From Pseudomonas tremae (GTDB lineage Bacteria > Pseudomonadota > Gammaproteobacteria > Pseudomonadales > Pseudomonadaceae): a stretch of 64,000 nucleotides of DNA. A model generated the notes under the pieces. It saw only the letters and a program-made list of their open reading frames with translations, was not told where the DNA came from and did no database searches. The translations under genes and the position numbers were made by a program. Shown in pieces: positions 33,954-43,559 of this stretch (its first letter is position 1; each line of letters begins with the position of its first letter). The DNA is taken from positions 29,952-93,951 of the forward strand of contig NZ_LJRO01000181.1 of NCBI RefSeq assembly GCF_001401155.1. The letters are read 5' to 3'.

Positions 33954-36866
33954 CTATTCGAGCTCGTGCAGCACTTTCGACACGTTATCGACAAAAAAAT
34001 CCACGCTCTGGCGGGTGGTGCACATCGGGGGTTTGATTTTCAGGATGTTCAGGTAGTCGCCAGTCGGCTGCATGAAGATGCCCAGTTCGCGCAGGCGTTC
34101 GCAGAGCTGTGTGGTTTCTTCTGTAGCGGGCTCCAGAGTTTGGCGGTCGCGGACCAGTTCCACGCCCAGATAAAAGCCCATGCCATGCACTGCGCCTACC
34201 AGCGGGTGCTGGTCGGCAAGCGCCTGCAACCGCACCTTGAAGTGGTCGCCTACCTCCCGCGCGTTGTCCCAGAGTTGTTCTTCTTCCATGACGTCCAGCA
34301 CTGCCATGCCGATCCGGCAACTGACCGGGCTGCCGCCGGACGACGAAAAGAAATACCCTTCGGCCTCCAGCGCCTCGGCAACCTCACGGCGGGTGATGAC
34401 TGCCCCCAGCGGGTGACCGTTGCCCATGCCTTTGGCCATGCTGATGATGTCCGGCACCACGCCCTGCTCTTCGAACCCCCAGAAATAATGACCCAGGCGG
34501 CCATACCCCACCTGCACTTCATCGGCAATGCATACGCCACCCGCAGCGCGAACCTTTTGATACACCTGCTGCAGATAACCTGGTGGCAAGGAGATCCCGC
34601 CTGCGTTGCCATACACCGGCTCGCAGATAAAGCCTGCCACCTGCCGTTGCTGCTCAGCCAGCGTGGTCAGCGCCTGATCGACGCTGCGCACGTACTCGGG
34701 CGCGCTGTCCGCGCCGCGAAACGGCCCGCGGTAGGTGTTGGGTGCAGTCACCGGATGCACCCAGTCCGGTCGCGTACTGAGCGCCTGCGGGTTGTCGGCG
34801 ATCGACGTTGAAATGGCATCGGTCGCCACCGACCAGCCGTGATACGCCTCCAGCACACTGAGGATGTCGCGCCCGCCACTGTAGGCCCAGGCCAGCCTGA
34901 TCGCCAGGTCATTGGCCTCGGTGCCGCTGTTGACCAGAAATACGCGGTCCATACCCTTAGGGGCCAGCTTGAGCAGGCGCTCGGAAAACTCGGCGATTGC
35001 CGCGTAGTGAAAACGCGAGTTGGTGTTGAGCAGCGACCACTGTCGAGCGGCTTCATGCGCCATACGCGGGTGACCGTGGCCGAGGACGGCGACGTTATTG
35101 AGCATGTCCAGATACGAGCGGCCCTGCATGTCGATCAGGTGATTGCGCCAGCCGCGCTCGATCTGGGGCGGTGCCTGATAGTAGTGTTTTTGCGACCGGG
35201 CGAAGCTGGCGTCACGGCGCGCCAGCAATGCGGTCGGGTCCTGAAGCGCTGGTGCGTCGCAGTCGAAACCGAGCAAGGCCGAGGGCGATAGACAGAAGCT
35301 GCGCCAGGCTGCCGCCCGGGAAGGCTTGGTGAACAGTGGCGGGTTAAGGTCTGCGGCGCTACACAGTTGCACCAGCAGCGAGCCAGCGCCGCGCCCAAGC
35401 AATGCGCCAGCCTCAACCCGCTCAGGCAGCGCCGCAGCTGGCAGCACGCCCCACAGTTTCAGATTGATTCCATCCCCGATCAGTAACAACGCAGCGTCGG
35501 CGGTCAGACGCAACGTCGCATCGAATGGCGCATGCAGCGCGGTGTCGGCAGGCACGTGCAGTTCGACATGCAGGGCGAAAGTCTCGGGCTCTTTCGCGCA
35601 GTCAGGCAGGGTGCGCGACAGCCGGTATTCGCCGAAACGACTGGCGGCCAGGCCATCGTCACCCGCCGCTTGCGAGAGCAGGTATTCATCGATACCGCTC
35701 TGCTCCCAGTTGCCTGCGACGAAGTGTTCACTGAGCACGCCCAAGTCGACCACTGTCGGCCTGAGCCCCTGCAGAGCGGGCAGCAGCGGCTGATAAACTG
35801 GCTGATCGACAGCGGGGAAATCCATGCCCACTGCCTGCAGAATCGCCGCTTCCATCAGCGCCATCGGCACCGAAGTAGCGACGTCGAAGATGTTCCATTC
35901 GCCCGCAAGGTTGGCCTGAATGTACGCATTGCCTGGCTCGACACTGGCCTGTTGCTCGCTGCTGAGCACCAGCACCGCAGAACGCGCGACAATCAACGGC
36001 CAGAGCGCCTGCAACTCCTCGGCCTTCAGCGGGTTAAGCGCATGGTAGGCGCGGATTGCCGGCAGGATGTACAACGGATCGCCCTCGGCATGGTGTAGCA
36101 GGGCGGCGCAGGTCACCGACAGGTCGGCCACCCGCCAGGTCCTGACCAGATCCCCGAAATCAATCAGCCCCTGCATTTGCCATTGACGATGGCTATTGCG
36201 CTGCCAGACGACATTGTGCTCAGTGATGTCCAGGTGCACGGCCTGTATCGGCAGAGCCGGGATCAATGGCAGAAGACGGCGATGGGCCTGATCCCCCGCC
36301 TCGGCCACACAGGCGCGGGCGTCGGCATCCTTGATCACCGGCAGCAGGTGCTTGATCAGCGCATGGGCGTGGCGCGGGTCCCATTGCAGAATGCGCTCCA
36401 GGCCGGGATGCTCGAAATCAGCCAGCGACAGGTCTACGTGGGCGCACAGCTCGCCTAGCGCCGTCACCACCTCGTGGCTCAAATGACCGACGTGGCCCAG
36501 GGACTGCCCGTCGATGAACTCCAGCAGGCGGGCATGCACTGCCTTGCCGTCGATCTCGATGGACAACAACGACTGGCCGTCACTGGTGCGGATCACCCCC
36601 GGTACGCTGACTGCACGGTGGCTGGCCAAATGCTCCAGCGCTGCATGCTGAGCGTTCAGCTCTGCCGGAGAATAGGCGCCGTGACAAATTTTCAGCACAT
36701 AGCGGCGCGTGCCTGTTTCGAGCAGAAAGTTGCGATCCTGCTGGCTGCCCAGCGCCTTCAAGGTGCCGCTCAAAGCGTAATGACGTTCTAGCAATTGAAG
36801 CGCCTGATCAAGACTGACCTCGGGGCAAGGCAGGCTGGAACGGCGGATAAGCGTGGCGAGCGGCAT
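33954..36866 (-). CDS. Three-domain fusion: APH-type kinase, M23-like domain, class III PLP aminotransferase/phospho-lyase
   Basis: A 970-residue soluble protein. Residues about 15-330 form an aminoglycoside-phosphotransferase-type kinase domain: catalytic loop AVHLDITEHNVVW, metal site GLIDFGDLVRTW. About 410-560 resemble the LytM/M23 fold (LHVELHVPADTALHAPFDAT) without its zinc ligands. About 600-970 are a class III aminotransferase: VFLVNSGTEANDLAIRLAW, CIADEVQVGYGRLG, and the PLP-lysine ISMAKGMGNGHPLGAVI. Animal AGPHD1 kinase and AGXT2L lyases, related to the two ends, act on hydroxylysine or phosphoethanolamine, so a coupled kinase/phospho-lyase is likely. ATG 36866 has GAGG five bases upstream; ATG 36869 is too close. 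Confidence 0.85.
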   Translation of the reverse strand: MPLATLIRRSSLPCPEVSLDQALQLLERHYALSGTLKALGSQQDRNFLLETGTRRYVLKICHGAYSPAELNAQHAALEHLASHRAVSVPGVIRTSDGQSLLSIEIDGKAVHARLLEFIDGQSLGHVGHLSHEVVTALGELCAHVDLSLADFEHPGLERILQWDPRHAHALIKHLLPVIKDADARACVAEAGDQAHRRLLPLIPALPIQAVHLDITEHNVVWQRNSHRQWQMQGLIDFGDLVRTWRVADLSVTCAALLHHAEGDPLYILPAIRAYHALNPLKAEELQALWPLIVARSAVLVLSSEQQASVEPGNAYIQANLAGEWNIFDVATSVPMALMEAAILQAVGMDFPAVDQPVYQPLLPALQGLRPTVVDLGVLSEHFVAGNWEQSGIDEYLLSQAAGDDGLAASRFGEYRLSRTLPDCAKEPETFALHVELHVPADTALHAPFDATLRLTADAALLLIGDGINLKLWGVLPAAALPERVEAGALLGRGAGSLLVQLCSAADLNPPLFTKPSRAAAWRSFCLSPSALLGFDCDAPALQDPTALLARRDASFARSQKHYYQAPPQIERGWRNHLIDMQGRSYLDMLNNVAVLGHGHPRMAHEAARQWSLLNTNSRFHYAAIAEFSERLLKLAPKGMDRVFLVNSGTEANDLAIRLAWAYSGGRDILSVLEAYHGWSVATDAISTSIADNPQALSTRPDWVHPVTAPNTYRGPFRGADSAPEYVRSVDQALTTLAEQQRQVAGFICEPVYGNAGGISLPPGYLQQVYQKVRAAGGVCIADEVQVGYGRLGHYFWGFEEQGVVPDIISMAKGMGNGHPLGAVITRREVAEALEAEGYFFSSSGGSPVSCRIGMAVLDVMEEEQLWDNAREVGDHFKVRLQALADQHPLVGAVHGMGFYLGVELVRDRQTLEPATEETTQLCERLRELGIFMQPTGDYLNILKIKPPMCTTRQSVDFFVDNVSKVLHELE

Positions 36867-37093
36867 CATAACCTCAATGTCTGTAAGAACCTGTGAGTAT
36901 TGAAGGGCTGTAGGTGCAAGGCTAGCCAGCCCACTATAGGGCATCGGCGCACATCCCCTTCGAACGGCCGCCGCACCCCGAAGAGATGAGCGCCGTTTTG
37001 CCCGATTCCCGACTCAAGTCTGATGGCCGGGTCCTGTCTCAGGCGGTGAGACGCTATGCTGCATTACTTCAAAACACACAAGAAGGTCAGTTC

Positions 37094-38176
37094 ATGCGAA
37101 TTCTGGTTACCGGGGGCGCAGGTTTCATCGGCTCTGCACTGATCCGTCACCTGATAAACAACACCGCACATGACGTGCTTAACTTCGACAAATTGACCTA
37201 CGCAGGCAATCTCGAATCGTTACAGCCCATTGCCAGCGACACGCGCTATGAGTTCGTGCAAGCGGATATCTGTGATCAGTCCAGAGTCAGCGCGGTGCTG
37301 GAGCGGTTTGCGCCCCAGGCAATTATGCACCTGGCGGCCGAGTCGCACGTAGACCGCTCCATCGATGGCCCTGCCGAGTTCGTACAGACCAACATCGTCG
37401 GCACTTACAGCCTGCTGGAGGCCACGCGCGCCTACTGGCTGAAGCTGCCGGAAGCCGAGCGTCAGGCGTTCCGCTTTCACCATATCTCCACCGACGAGGT
37501 GTACGGCGACCTGCACGGTGTCGATGATCTGTTCACCGAAACCACGCCTTATGCGCCCAGCTCGCCTTATTCGGCGAGCAAGGCCGCGTCCGATCATCTG
37601 GTTCGTGCCTGGCATCGCACTTACGGCCTGCCGGTGGTGGTGACCAACTGCTCAAACAACTACGGGCCGTTTCACTTCCCCGAAAAGCTGATCCCGCTGG
37701 TCATTCTCAATGCCTTGGCGGGCAAACCGCTGCCGGTGTACGGCAATGGTCTGCAAGTGCGGGACTGGCTGTATGTCGAGGATCACGCGCGGGCGCTGCT
37801 CAAGGTCGTGACCGAAGGTAAGGTCGGTGAGACGTACAACATCGGCGGTCACAACGAGCAGAAGAACATCGACGTCGTGCGTGGCATCTGCACCCTGCTG
37901 GATGAACTCGCGCCGCAGCATCCGGACGGTGTGCAACAGTACAGCGACCTGATCACCTACGTGACCGACCGGCCGGGCCACGATCAGCGTTACGCAATCG
38001 ATGCCAGCAAGATCGACAACGAACTGGGCTGGACACCCGAAGAAACCTTCGAGTCCGGGCTACGCAAGACCGTGCAGTGGTATCTGGACAATCTGGACTG
38101 GTGCCGCCGGGTTCAGGACGGCAGTTATCAGGGCGAGCGCCTGGGTTTCACTGAACCCAGAGACTTGATTGCCTGA
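37094..38176 (+). CDS. rfbB: RfbB/RmlB, dTDP-glucose 4,6-dehydratase
   Basis: A 360-residue short-chain dehydrogenase/reductase of the extended type, making dTDP-4-keto-6-deoxyglucose, the second step to dTDP-rhamnose. The NAD site is [20 protein letters not shown], the catalytic triad Thr-Tyr-Lys lies in [10 protein letters not shown] and [11 protein letters not shown], and [13 protein letters not shown] is the typical signature. The frame is open to 36986, but the family starts at ATG 37094. Rhamnose is used in LPS O-antigen, which matters in plant interaction. It is followed by rfbC after 80 bases. Confidence 0.96.
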   Translation: MRILVTGGAGFIGSALIRHLINNTAHDVLNFDKLTYAGNLESLQPIASDTRYEFVQADICDQSRVSAVLERFAPQAIMHLAAESHVDRSIDGPAEFVQTNIVGTYSLLEATRAYWLKLPEAERQAFRFHHISTDEVYGDLHGVDDLFTETTPYAPSSPYSASKAASDHLVRAWHRTYGLPVVVTNCSNNYGPFHFPEKLIPLVILNALAGKPLPVYGNGLQVRDWLYVEDHARALLKVVTEGKVGETYNIGGHNEQKNIDVVRGICTLLDELAPQHPDGVQQYSDLITYVTDRPGHDQRYAIDASKIDNELGWTPEETFESGLRKTVQWYLDNLDWCRRVQDGSYQGERLGFTEPRDLIA

Positions 38177-38256
38177 GCCTTACTCTTCTCGACAGGCGCA
38201 CCGCAGTGCAGATTGTCGAGCCGCCACCATTTATTGAACATCGCAGGGGAAGCCAC

Positions 38257-38802
38257 GTGAACGTAGTCGCAACAAAATTGCCGGAAGTCGTGATTCTGGA
38301 ACCCAGAGTATTCGGTGATGAACGAGGCTTCTTCTATGAAAGCTTCAACGCCAAGGCTTTTCAGGAAGCCACCGGCCTGACCCGGCAGTTCGTGCAGGAC
38401 AACCACTCGCGCTCGCAGCAAGGCGTGCTGCGCGGCCTGCATTACCAGATCGAAAACGCGCAGGGCAAACTGGTGCGAGTCACCGCTGGCAAAGTGCTGG
38501 ACGTTGCAGTGGACATTCGCCGCAGCTCGCCGAACTTCGGCCAATGGGTCGCCGTCGAGCTGTCTGCCGAAAACGCCTGCCAGCTTTGGGTTCCGGAAGG
38601 TTTCGCGCATGGCTTCGTGGTACTCAGCGAGCAGGCCGAGTTCCTCTACAAGACCACCGATTACTACACGCCTTCGGCCGAGCGTTGCATTGCCTGGAAC
38701 GACCCGGACCTGGCCATTGACTGGCAGTTCGACGGCCAACCCAGCCTGTCGGCCAAGGATCAGCAAGGCAAAAGCCTGAAAGAAGCCGACCTGTTCCCCT
38801 GA
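38257..38802 (+). CDS. rfbC: RfbC/RmlC, dTDP-4-dehydrorhamnose 3,5-epimerase
   Basis: A 181-residue cupin that epimerises the keto sugar made by RfbB. Conserved pieces are VFGDERGFFYESFN, FVQDNHSRSQQGVLRGLHYQ with the catalytic His, and VPEGFAHGFVVLSEQAEFLY. It starts with GTG at 38257, supported by GGGGAAG upstream; the longer frame from 38206 is not family-like. In P. aeruginosa rmlD and rmlA lie between rmlB and rmlC; here they are absent. Confidence 0.95.
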   Translation: MNVVATKLPEVVILEPRVFGDERGFFYESFNAKAFQEATGLTRQFVQDNHSRSQQGVLRGLHYQIENAQGKLVRVTAGKVLDVAVDIRRSSPNFGQWVAVELSAENACQLWVPEGFAHGFVVLSEQAEFLYKTTDYYTPSAERCIAWNDPDLAIDWQFDGQPSLSAKDQQGKSLKEADLFP

Positions 38803-38966
38803 ACCTGTGCCATAAGGCAGCCCGGCCAATTGTCGGGGTGCCTGACAAGTCGGTGGCGGGCATAATACGCGCCTGATGCCCATGTCAGGATCGACCGGGT
38901 GTTTCTGTTGCCTGTCGCGGCCATGTTGCCCGCAGGCATCGTCAACCACTCGGCGACGCCCAATCG

Positions 38967-40781
38967 ATGACCATGACCCCTGCTCTGCCGCCCCGCCCTC
39001 GCTGGCGCAGCCTTGCCATTCTGGCGATCTGCCTGGCGCCGTTGCTGTGGCCGCTGGAGCATCTGGCCGAGCGCTATTACCGCAATGTACTGGCCAACCA
39101 GAACCGCCAGACCCTCGACCTTTATGTCGCCAACCTGCTCGGCACCTTGCACCGCTACGAAACTCTGCCTCAGATTCTCGGCAACCTGCCTGCCTTGCGC
39201 GGCGCACTGGCGGATCCGAAAGATGCCGCCACGCTGGAAAAAGCCAACCATCTGCTGAGCGACATTACCCGTCAGACCGGCGCCGACGTGATGTACCTGA
39301 TGGACGCCAACGGCCTGACCCTGGCCGCCTCCAACTCAGAGCACAAAGACAGTTTCATTGGTCGCAACTTCTCGTTCCGCCCATATTTCATTGACGCACT
39401 GGCAGGCAGAACCGGTCGTTTCTTCGGCCTGGGGACCACGTCGGCCAAGCGAGGCTACTTCTTCGCGGGGCCGGTAAGCGATGGCGAGCGAGTCATCGGC
39501 GTGCTGGTGGTCAAGGTCGATCTGGACCACACCGAAACCCTGTGGGGCAAGACGCCTGAGCAACTGCTGCTGACCGATCAGAGCGGCGTGGTGATTCTGA
39601 CGTCCAACCCCGAGTGGCGCTTTCGGGCAACCCGCGACCTGACCGATGACGAGAAAAAGGCCATCGTGTCGATCCAGTCCTACCCGACCCGCGATCCGCG
39701 CCCTTTGAGGATTGATGAAAACGCCTGGCTGACCCAGACCCAGGCCATCGACGAGACCGGCTGGAACGTGAATATTCTGGCCCCGCGTGCGCTGCTCGAC
39801 CGGCAGGTGCGCACAGTGGTAGCGATTGGCGGTGCTGCGCTTCTGGTGTTGATGCTGTTGCTGGGCTTGATGATGCAGCGTCGGCGTCATTACCTGGATC
39901 GCATCGCTTTCGAGGCCAAGGCGCGACGCGAACTGGAAATGCGTGTGATCGAGCGCACCAGCGACCTTGAAGGCCTCAACAGCCGCCTGCGTCAGGAAGT
40001 GCTGGAGCGCGAACAGGCGCAGCAGGAACTGGTGCAGGCTCAGGACGAACTAGTCCAGACCAGCAAGCTCACGGCACTGGGCACCATGTCGGCGAGCATC
40101 AGTCACGAACTGAATCAGCCCTTGGCCGCCATCCGCAGCTACGCGGAAAACGCTGAAGTGCTGCTTGATCACCAGCGCACTGAAGAGGCACGCGGCAACC
40201 TCAAGCTGATCAGCGAGCTGACCGGGCGCATGGCCTCGATCATCGCTCACCTGCGCGCCTTCGCCCGACGCGACCGCCACGCACCTGAAAGTGTTGCGCT
40301 GCAACCGGCGCTGGATGATGCACTCGCATTGCTGGCCAAACGTCGGCGTGCTATGGAAGTCGAGCTGATCCGCGACCTGCCCGATGCGACACTTTGGGTG
40401 CAGGCTGGCGAAACCCGCTTGCGACAAGTGCTGGGCAACCTGCTGGCCAACGCGCTGGACGCACTTACCGAAAAAGGCCCGCCGCGCAGGCTGTGGATAA
40501 GTGCCGAGCAAACCGCTCAGGGCGTCAATCTGTACATTCGTGATAACGGCCCCGGCTTTTCCGAGGAAGCGCTGGCGCGCGCGCGCGAGCCATTCTTTAC
40601 CACCAAGACCCGCACTCAGGGCCTTGGGCTGGGGCTGGCAATTTGCGATACGCTGATGCGCGCGCTGGGCGGAGAGCTGTTGTTCGCCAACCATCCCAGC
40701 GGGGGCGCGGTGCTTACCCTGCGCCTGTGTGCCGGCGCTTCCGGGGCTAACCTTCAACCGCCAGAGGACCTTTCCGCATGA
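38967..40781 (+). CDS. dctB: DctB-type sensor histidine kinase for C4-dicarboxylates
   Basis: A 604-residue membrane kinase. One N-terminal helix (about 9-27) and a second at about 280-305 (TVVAIGGAALLVLMLLLGLM) frame a periplasmic double-PDC/dCache sensor. A coiled coil leads to the H-box MSASISHELNQPLAAIRSYA, with phospho-acceptor His380, then the ATPase N-box LLANALDALTEKG and the G-boxes DNGPGF and GLGLGLAI. It overlaps the response-regulator gene by four bases. In P. aeruginosa the homologous pair controls C4-dicarboxylate uptake and also lies beside the rml genes. Confidence 0.9.
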   Translation: MTMTPALPPRPRWRSLAILAICLAPLLWPLEHLAERYYRNVLANQNRQTLDLYVANLLGTLHRYETLPQILGNLPALRGALADPKDAATLEKANHLLSDITRQTGADVMYLMDANGLTLAASNSEHKDSFIGRNFSFRPYFIDALAGRTGRFFGLGTTSAKRGYFFAGPVSDGERVIGVLVVKVDLDHTETLWGKTPEQLLLTDQSGVVILTSNPEWRFRATRDLTDDEKKAIVSIQSYPTRDPRPLRIDENAWLTQTQAIDETGWNVNILAPRALLDRQVRTVVAIGGAALLVLMLLLGLMMQRRRHYLDRIAFEAKARRELEMRVIERTSDLEGLNSRLRQEVLEREQAQQELVQAQDELVQTSKLTALGTMSASISHELNQPLAAIRSYAENAEVLLDHQRTEEARGNLKLISELTGRMASIIAHLRAFARRDRHAPESVALQPALDDALALLAKRRRAMEVELIRDLPDATLWVQAGETRLRQVLGNLLANALDALTEKGPPRRLWISAEQTAQGVNLYIRDNGPGFSEEALARAREPFFTTKTRTQGLGLGLAICDTLMRALGGELLFANHPSGGAVLTLRLCAGASGANLQPPEDLSA

Positions 40782-42163
40782 GTTCCGACACAGCCATCGA
40801 CAGCCAGATCCAGGTGGTGCTGATCGACGACGACTCGCACCTGCGTCAGGCCCTGCGCCAGACGCTGGACCTGGCCGGTCTGAATGTTCTGTCGCTGCCC
40901 CAGGCTTCGGGCCTTGCCGAGCGCATCGAGCGTGACTGGCCAGGCGTGGTGGTCAGCGACATCCGCATGCAGGGCATGGATGGCCTGGAACTACTCGACC
41001 AACTCCACCAGCAGGACCCTGACCTGCCGGTGTTACTCATCACCGGTCATGGCGACGTACCTCTGGCGGTCAAAGCCATGCGCGCCGGGGCTTACGATTT
41101 TCTGGAAAAACCCTTCGCCAGTGATGCGATGCTCGACAGCGTGCGCCGCGCTCTGGCGCTGCGTCGGCTAGTGCTGGACAACCGCAGCCTGCGCCTGGCC
41201 CTGAGCGACCGTCAGCAATTGAGCACGCGCCTGATTGGCCAGTCACCGCCGATTCTGCGCTTGCGCGAGCAGATAGGCGCACTGGCCGGGACGCGTGCCG
41301 ACGTGTTGATTCTTGGCGAAACAGGCGCCGGCAAAGAGGTGGTCGCCCGCGCCCTGCACGACCTTTCCAATCGCCGCAGCGGCCCGTTCGTGGCGATCAA
41401 TGCTGGGGCGCTGGCTGAATCGGTGGTCGAAAGCGAGCTGTTCGGTCATGAATCCGGCGCATTTACCGGCGCGCAAAAGCGACGCATCGGCAAGTTCGAG
41501 TTTGCCAACGGCGGTACGCTGTTCCTCGATGAAATCGAAAGCATGAGCCTGGATGTGCAGGTCAAGCTGCTGCGTCTGTTGCAAGAGCGCGTGGTGGAAC
41601 GGATGGGCAGCAATCAACAGATCCCGCTGGACATCCGCATCATCGCCGCCACCAAGGAAGACCTGCGCCAGGCGGCCGATCAGGGCCGTTTCCGGGCCGA
41701 CTTGTATTATCGGCTGAACGTGGCCTCGTTGCGGATACCACCGCTGCGCGAACGTGGCGAAGACGCACTGCTGCTGTTCGAGCATTACGCCGACGCGGCC
41801 AGCATGCGCCACGGCATTCCCAAGCAGGAGCTCAAGCCGGGGCAGAGAGCATTGCTGCTGCGCCACAACTGGCCGGGTAATGTCCGCGAGCTGCAGAACG
41901 CCGCCGAACGCTTCGCGCTTGGGCTGGAACTGGAGCTGGAAGGCGGTGATGCCGATCAGGCGCCCCCGCCGAGCGGTGGCCTGAGTGATCAGGTAGAGAG
42001 CTTCGAGCGGGCCCTGATTGCCGCAGAACTGGCCCGCCCACACAGCTCGGTGCGCAGCCTGGCGGAAGCGCTGGGTGTGCCACGCAAGACCCTGCACGAC
42101 AAACTGCGCAAACACGGCCTGAATTTTGGCGATAACAGCGGAGGCGCCGATGACGCAGATTGA
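40778..42163 (+). CDS. dctD: DctD-type sigma-54-dependent response regulator
   Basis: A 461-residue NtrC-family activator. The receiver domain has Asp61 in VVVSDIRMQGMDG as phosphorylation site. The AAA+ domain has Walker A GETGAGKE, the sigma-54 contact loop ESGAFTGAQKRR and Walker B GGTLFLDEIESM. A Fis-type helix-turn-helix ends the protein (RSLAEALGVPRKTLHDKLRK). It should turn on dicarboxylate transporter genes when DctB signals; those targets are not in this window. The gene overlaps the next one by 14 bases. Confidence 0.92.
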   Translation: MSSDTAIDSQIQVVLIDDDSHLRQALRQTLDLAGLNVLSLPQASGLAERIERDWPGVVVSDIRMQGMDGLELLDQLHQQDPDLPVLLITGHGDVPLAVKAMRAGAYDFLEKPFASDAMLDSVRRALALRRLVLDNRSLRLALSDRQQLSTRLIGQSPPILRLREQIGALAGTRADVLILGETGAGKEVVARALHDLSNRRSGPFVAINAGALAESVVESELFGHESGAFTGAQKRRIGKFEFANGGTLFLDEIESMSLDVQVKLLRLLQERVVERMGSNQQIPLDIRIIAATKEDLRQAADQGRFRADLYYRLNVASLRIPPLRERGEDALLLFEHYADAASMRHGIPKQELKPGQRALLLRHNWPGNVRELQNAAERFALGLELELEGGDADQAPPPSGGLSDQVESFERALIAAELARPHSSVRSLAEALGVPRKTLHDKLRKHGLNFGDNSGGADDAD

Positions 42164-42623
42164 GCCTGAAGAAAGTGCAGCCCGCGAGCTGGAAAAGGTC
42201 CTGCACCACGACATTCCGCTGACCCGCGAAATGGGCATGCAGGTGATTGACTGGCAGCATCACACGCTACGCCTGCACCTGCCGCTGGCCCCCAACGTCA
42301 ATCACAAGAGCACGCTGTTCGGCGGCAGCCTGTATTGCGGTGCAGTGCTGGCCGGCTGGGGCTGGCTGCACCTGCGGTTGCGCGAGGCGGGAATCGGCGA
42401 CGGGCACATCGTGATTCAGGATGGGCAAATCAGCTACCCATTGCCGGTACGCAACGACGCCATCGCCCGTTGCGACGCGCCAGACGCTGCGCAGTGGGAC
42501 AGATTCATCGCCACCTACCAACGCCGAGGCCGCGCTCGCCTGACGCTGCACACCTGCATTACAGAGCAGGACAGCGAAGAACAGGCGGTGCGTTTTGTGG
42601 GACAGTTTGTGTTGCACAGGTGA
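42150..42623 (+). CDS. YiiD-type thioesterase domain protein
   Basis: A 157-residue hot-dog-fold protein. It has the YiiD C-terminal thioesterase look: LHLPLAPNVNHKSTLFGGSL carrying the presumed active-site Asn-His, followed by a long helix (LYCGAVLAGWGWLHLRLREA) and IQDGQISYPLPV. It lacks the acetyltransferase half found in some relatives. GGAGG at about 42141 in the end of dctD supports ATG 42150. Its acyl substrate is unknown, and the link with dctBD may be only transcriptional. Confidence 0.75.
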   Translation: MTQIEPEESAARELEKVLHHDIPLTREMGMQVIDWQHHTLRLHLPLAPNVNHKSTLFGGSLYCGAVLAGWGWLHLRLREAGIGDGHIVIQDGQISYPLPVRNDAIARCDAPDAAQWDRFIATYQRRGRARLTLHTCITEQDSEEQAVRFVGQFVLHR

Positions 42624-42647
42624 TGTGTGCGGGAGCTTATCAAAGTC

Positions 42648-42700
42648 GTCCCCACGCTCCGCATTGGCACGATAGCCAAGCGTCGCTCGGCTCGCTCACA
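42648..42700. repeat. Partial relative of the dispersed 120-bp repeat
   Basis: CCCACGCTCCGC and GGCACGATAGC match parts of the elements at 3123 and 33835, in a shortened and diverged form between two converging genes. Confidence 0.45.
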
Positions 42701-42716
42701 CAAGAGCGCGCCGGCT

Positions 42717-43559
42717 TCAGGACTGCGCCAGCACCAGCAGCTTGTCGCGCCATGCGGCGTTGGCGGGTAGCGCCAGGAAGAACGGGTTGAGCAGCGATTC
42801 GCGGGGCGGGTAGCTGAACGACTTGCCGTCCAGCTGCAGCACGGCGCCTCCGGCACCCTCAAGCACGCCTTGCGCCGCAGCGGTGTCCCATTGCGAAGTC
42901 GGGGCCAGCCTGGGGTAGCAATCGGCAGCGCCTTCGGCCAGCAGGCAGAATTTCAACGAGCTGCCGATATTGGTCAGTTGCAAAGGTCCAAGCCCGTTGG
43001 CCAGACCGGCCAGCAAGTGCTCCTGCTCCGGGCTGGAATGGCGGCGGCTGGCGACCACAGTAAAGGTCTGTCCGTCACCAGGCTGGTTGCGCACGGCAAT
43101 CGGCTCGCAGTGATCGATGTCATCGCTGCGCCATGCACCGAGCTCGGCGCCACCAAAATAACAGCGGTTGTTGGTGGGCATCGAGACCACACCGAATACC
43201 ACCTGGCCACGCTCGATCAGTGCGATATTGACGGTGAACTCTTCACTGCCGGAGATGAATTCCTTGGTGCCGTCCAGCGGATCGACCAGCCACCAGCGCT
43301 CCCAGTTCGCCCGTTCGCCGAGTGGGATATCGGCGTCCTCTTCGGAGAGCACATGAATGCTCGGATCAAGCGCCTGCAAGCCCTCGACCAGCACCTGATG
43401 CGCGGCCATATCGGCGGTCGTCACCGGTGAGTCATCCGCTTTGGTGGTCACGGTGACGTTGGCACGCCAGAACGGCAGGATCACCTCGCCCGCCAGTCGA
43501 GCCAGTTCTATTACGGGAGCAAGCAATGGATGGGGCAGCTTTTGCAACGAATCGGTCAT
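42717..43559 (-). CDS. cysQ: CysQ, 3'(2'),5'-bisphosphate nucleotidase
   Basis: A 280-residue inositol-monophosphatase-fold enzyme that removes 3'-phosphate from PAP, keeping sulfate assimilation going. Metal ligands are in LSEEDADIP, WLVDPLDGTKEFI and in the later QWDTAAAQGVLEGAG. Its ATG overlaps the stop codon of nudE by four bases, an arrangement common in Pseudomonas. Length is normal. Confidence 0.94.
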   Translation of the reverse strand: MTDSLQKLPHPLLAPVIELARLAGEVILPFWRANVTVTTKADDSPVTTADMAAHQVLVEGLQALDPSIHVLSEEDADIPLGERANWERWWLVDPLDGTKEFISGSEEFTVNIALIERGQVVFGVVSMPTNNRCYFGGAELGAWRSDDIDHCEPIAVRNQPGDGQTFTVVASRRHSSPEQEHLLAGLANGLGPLQLTNIGSSLKFCLLAEGAADCYPRLAPTSQWDTAAAQGVLEGAGGAVLQLDGKSFSYPPRESLLNPFFLALPANAAWRDKLLVLAQS

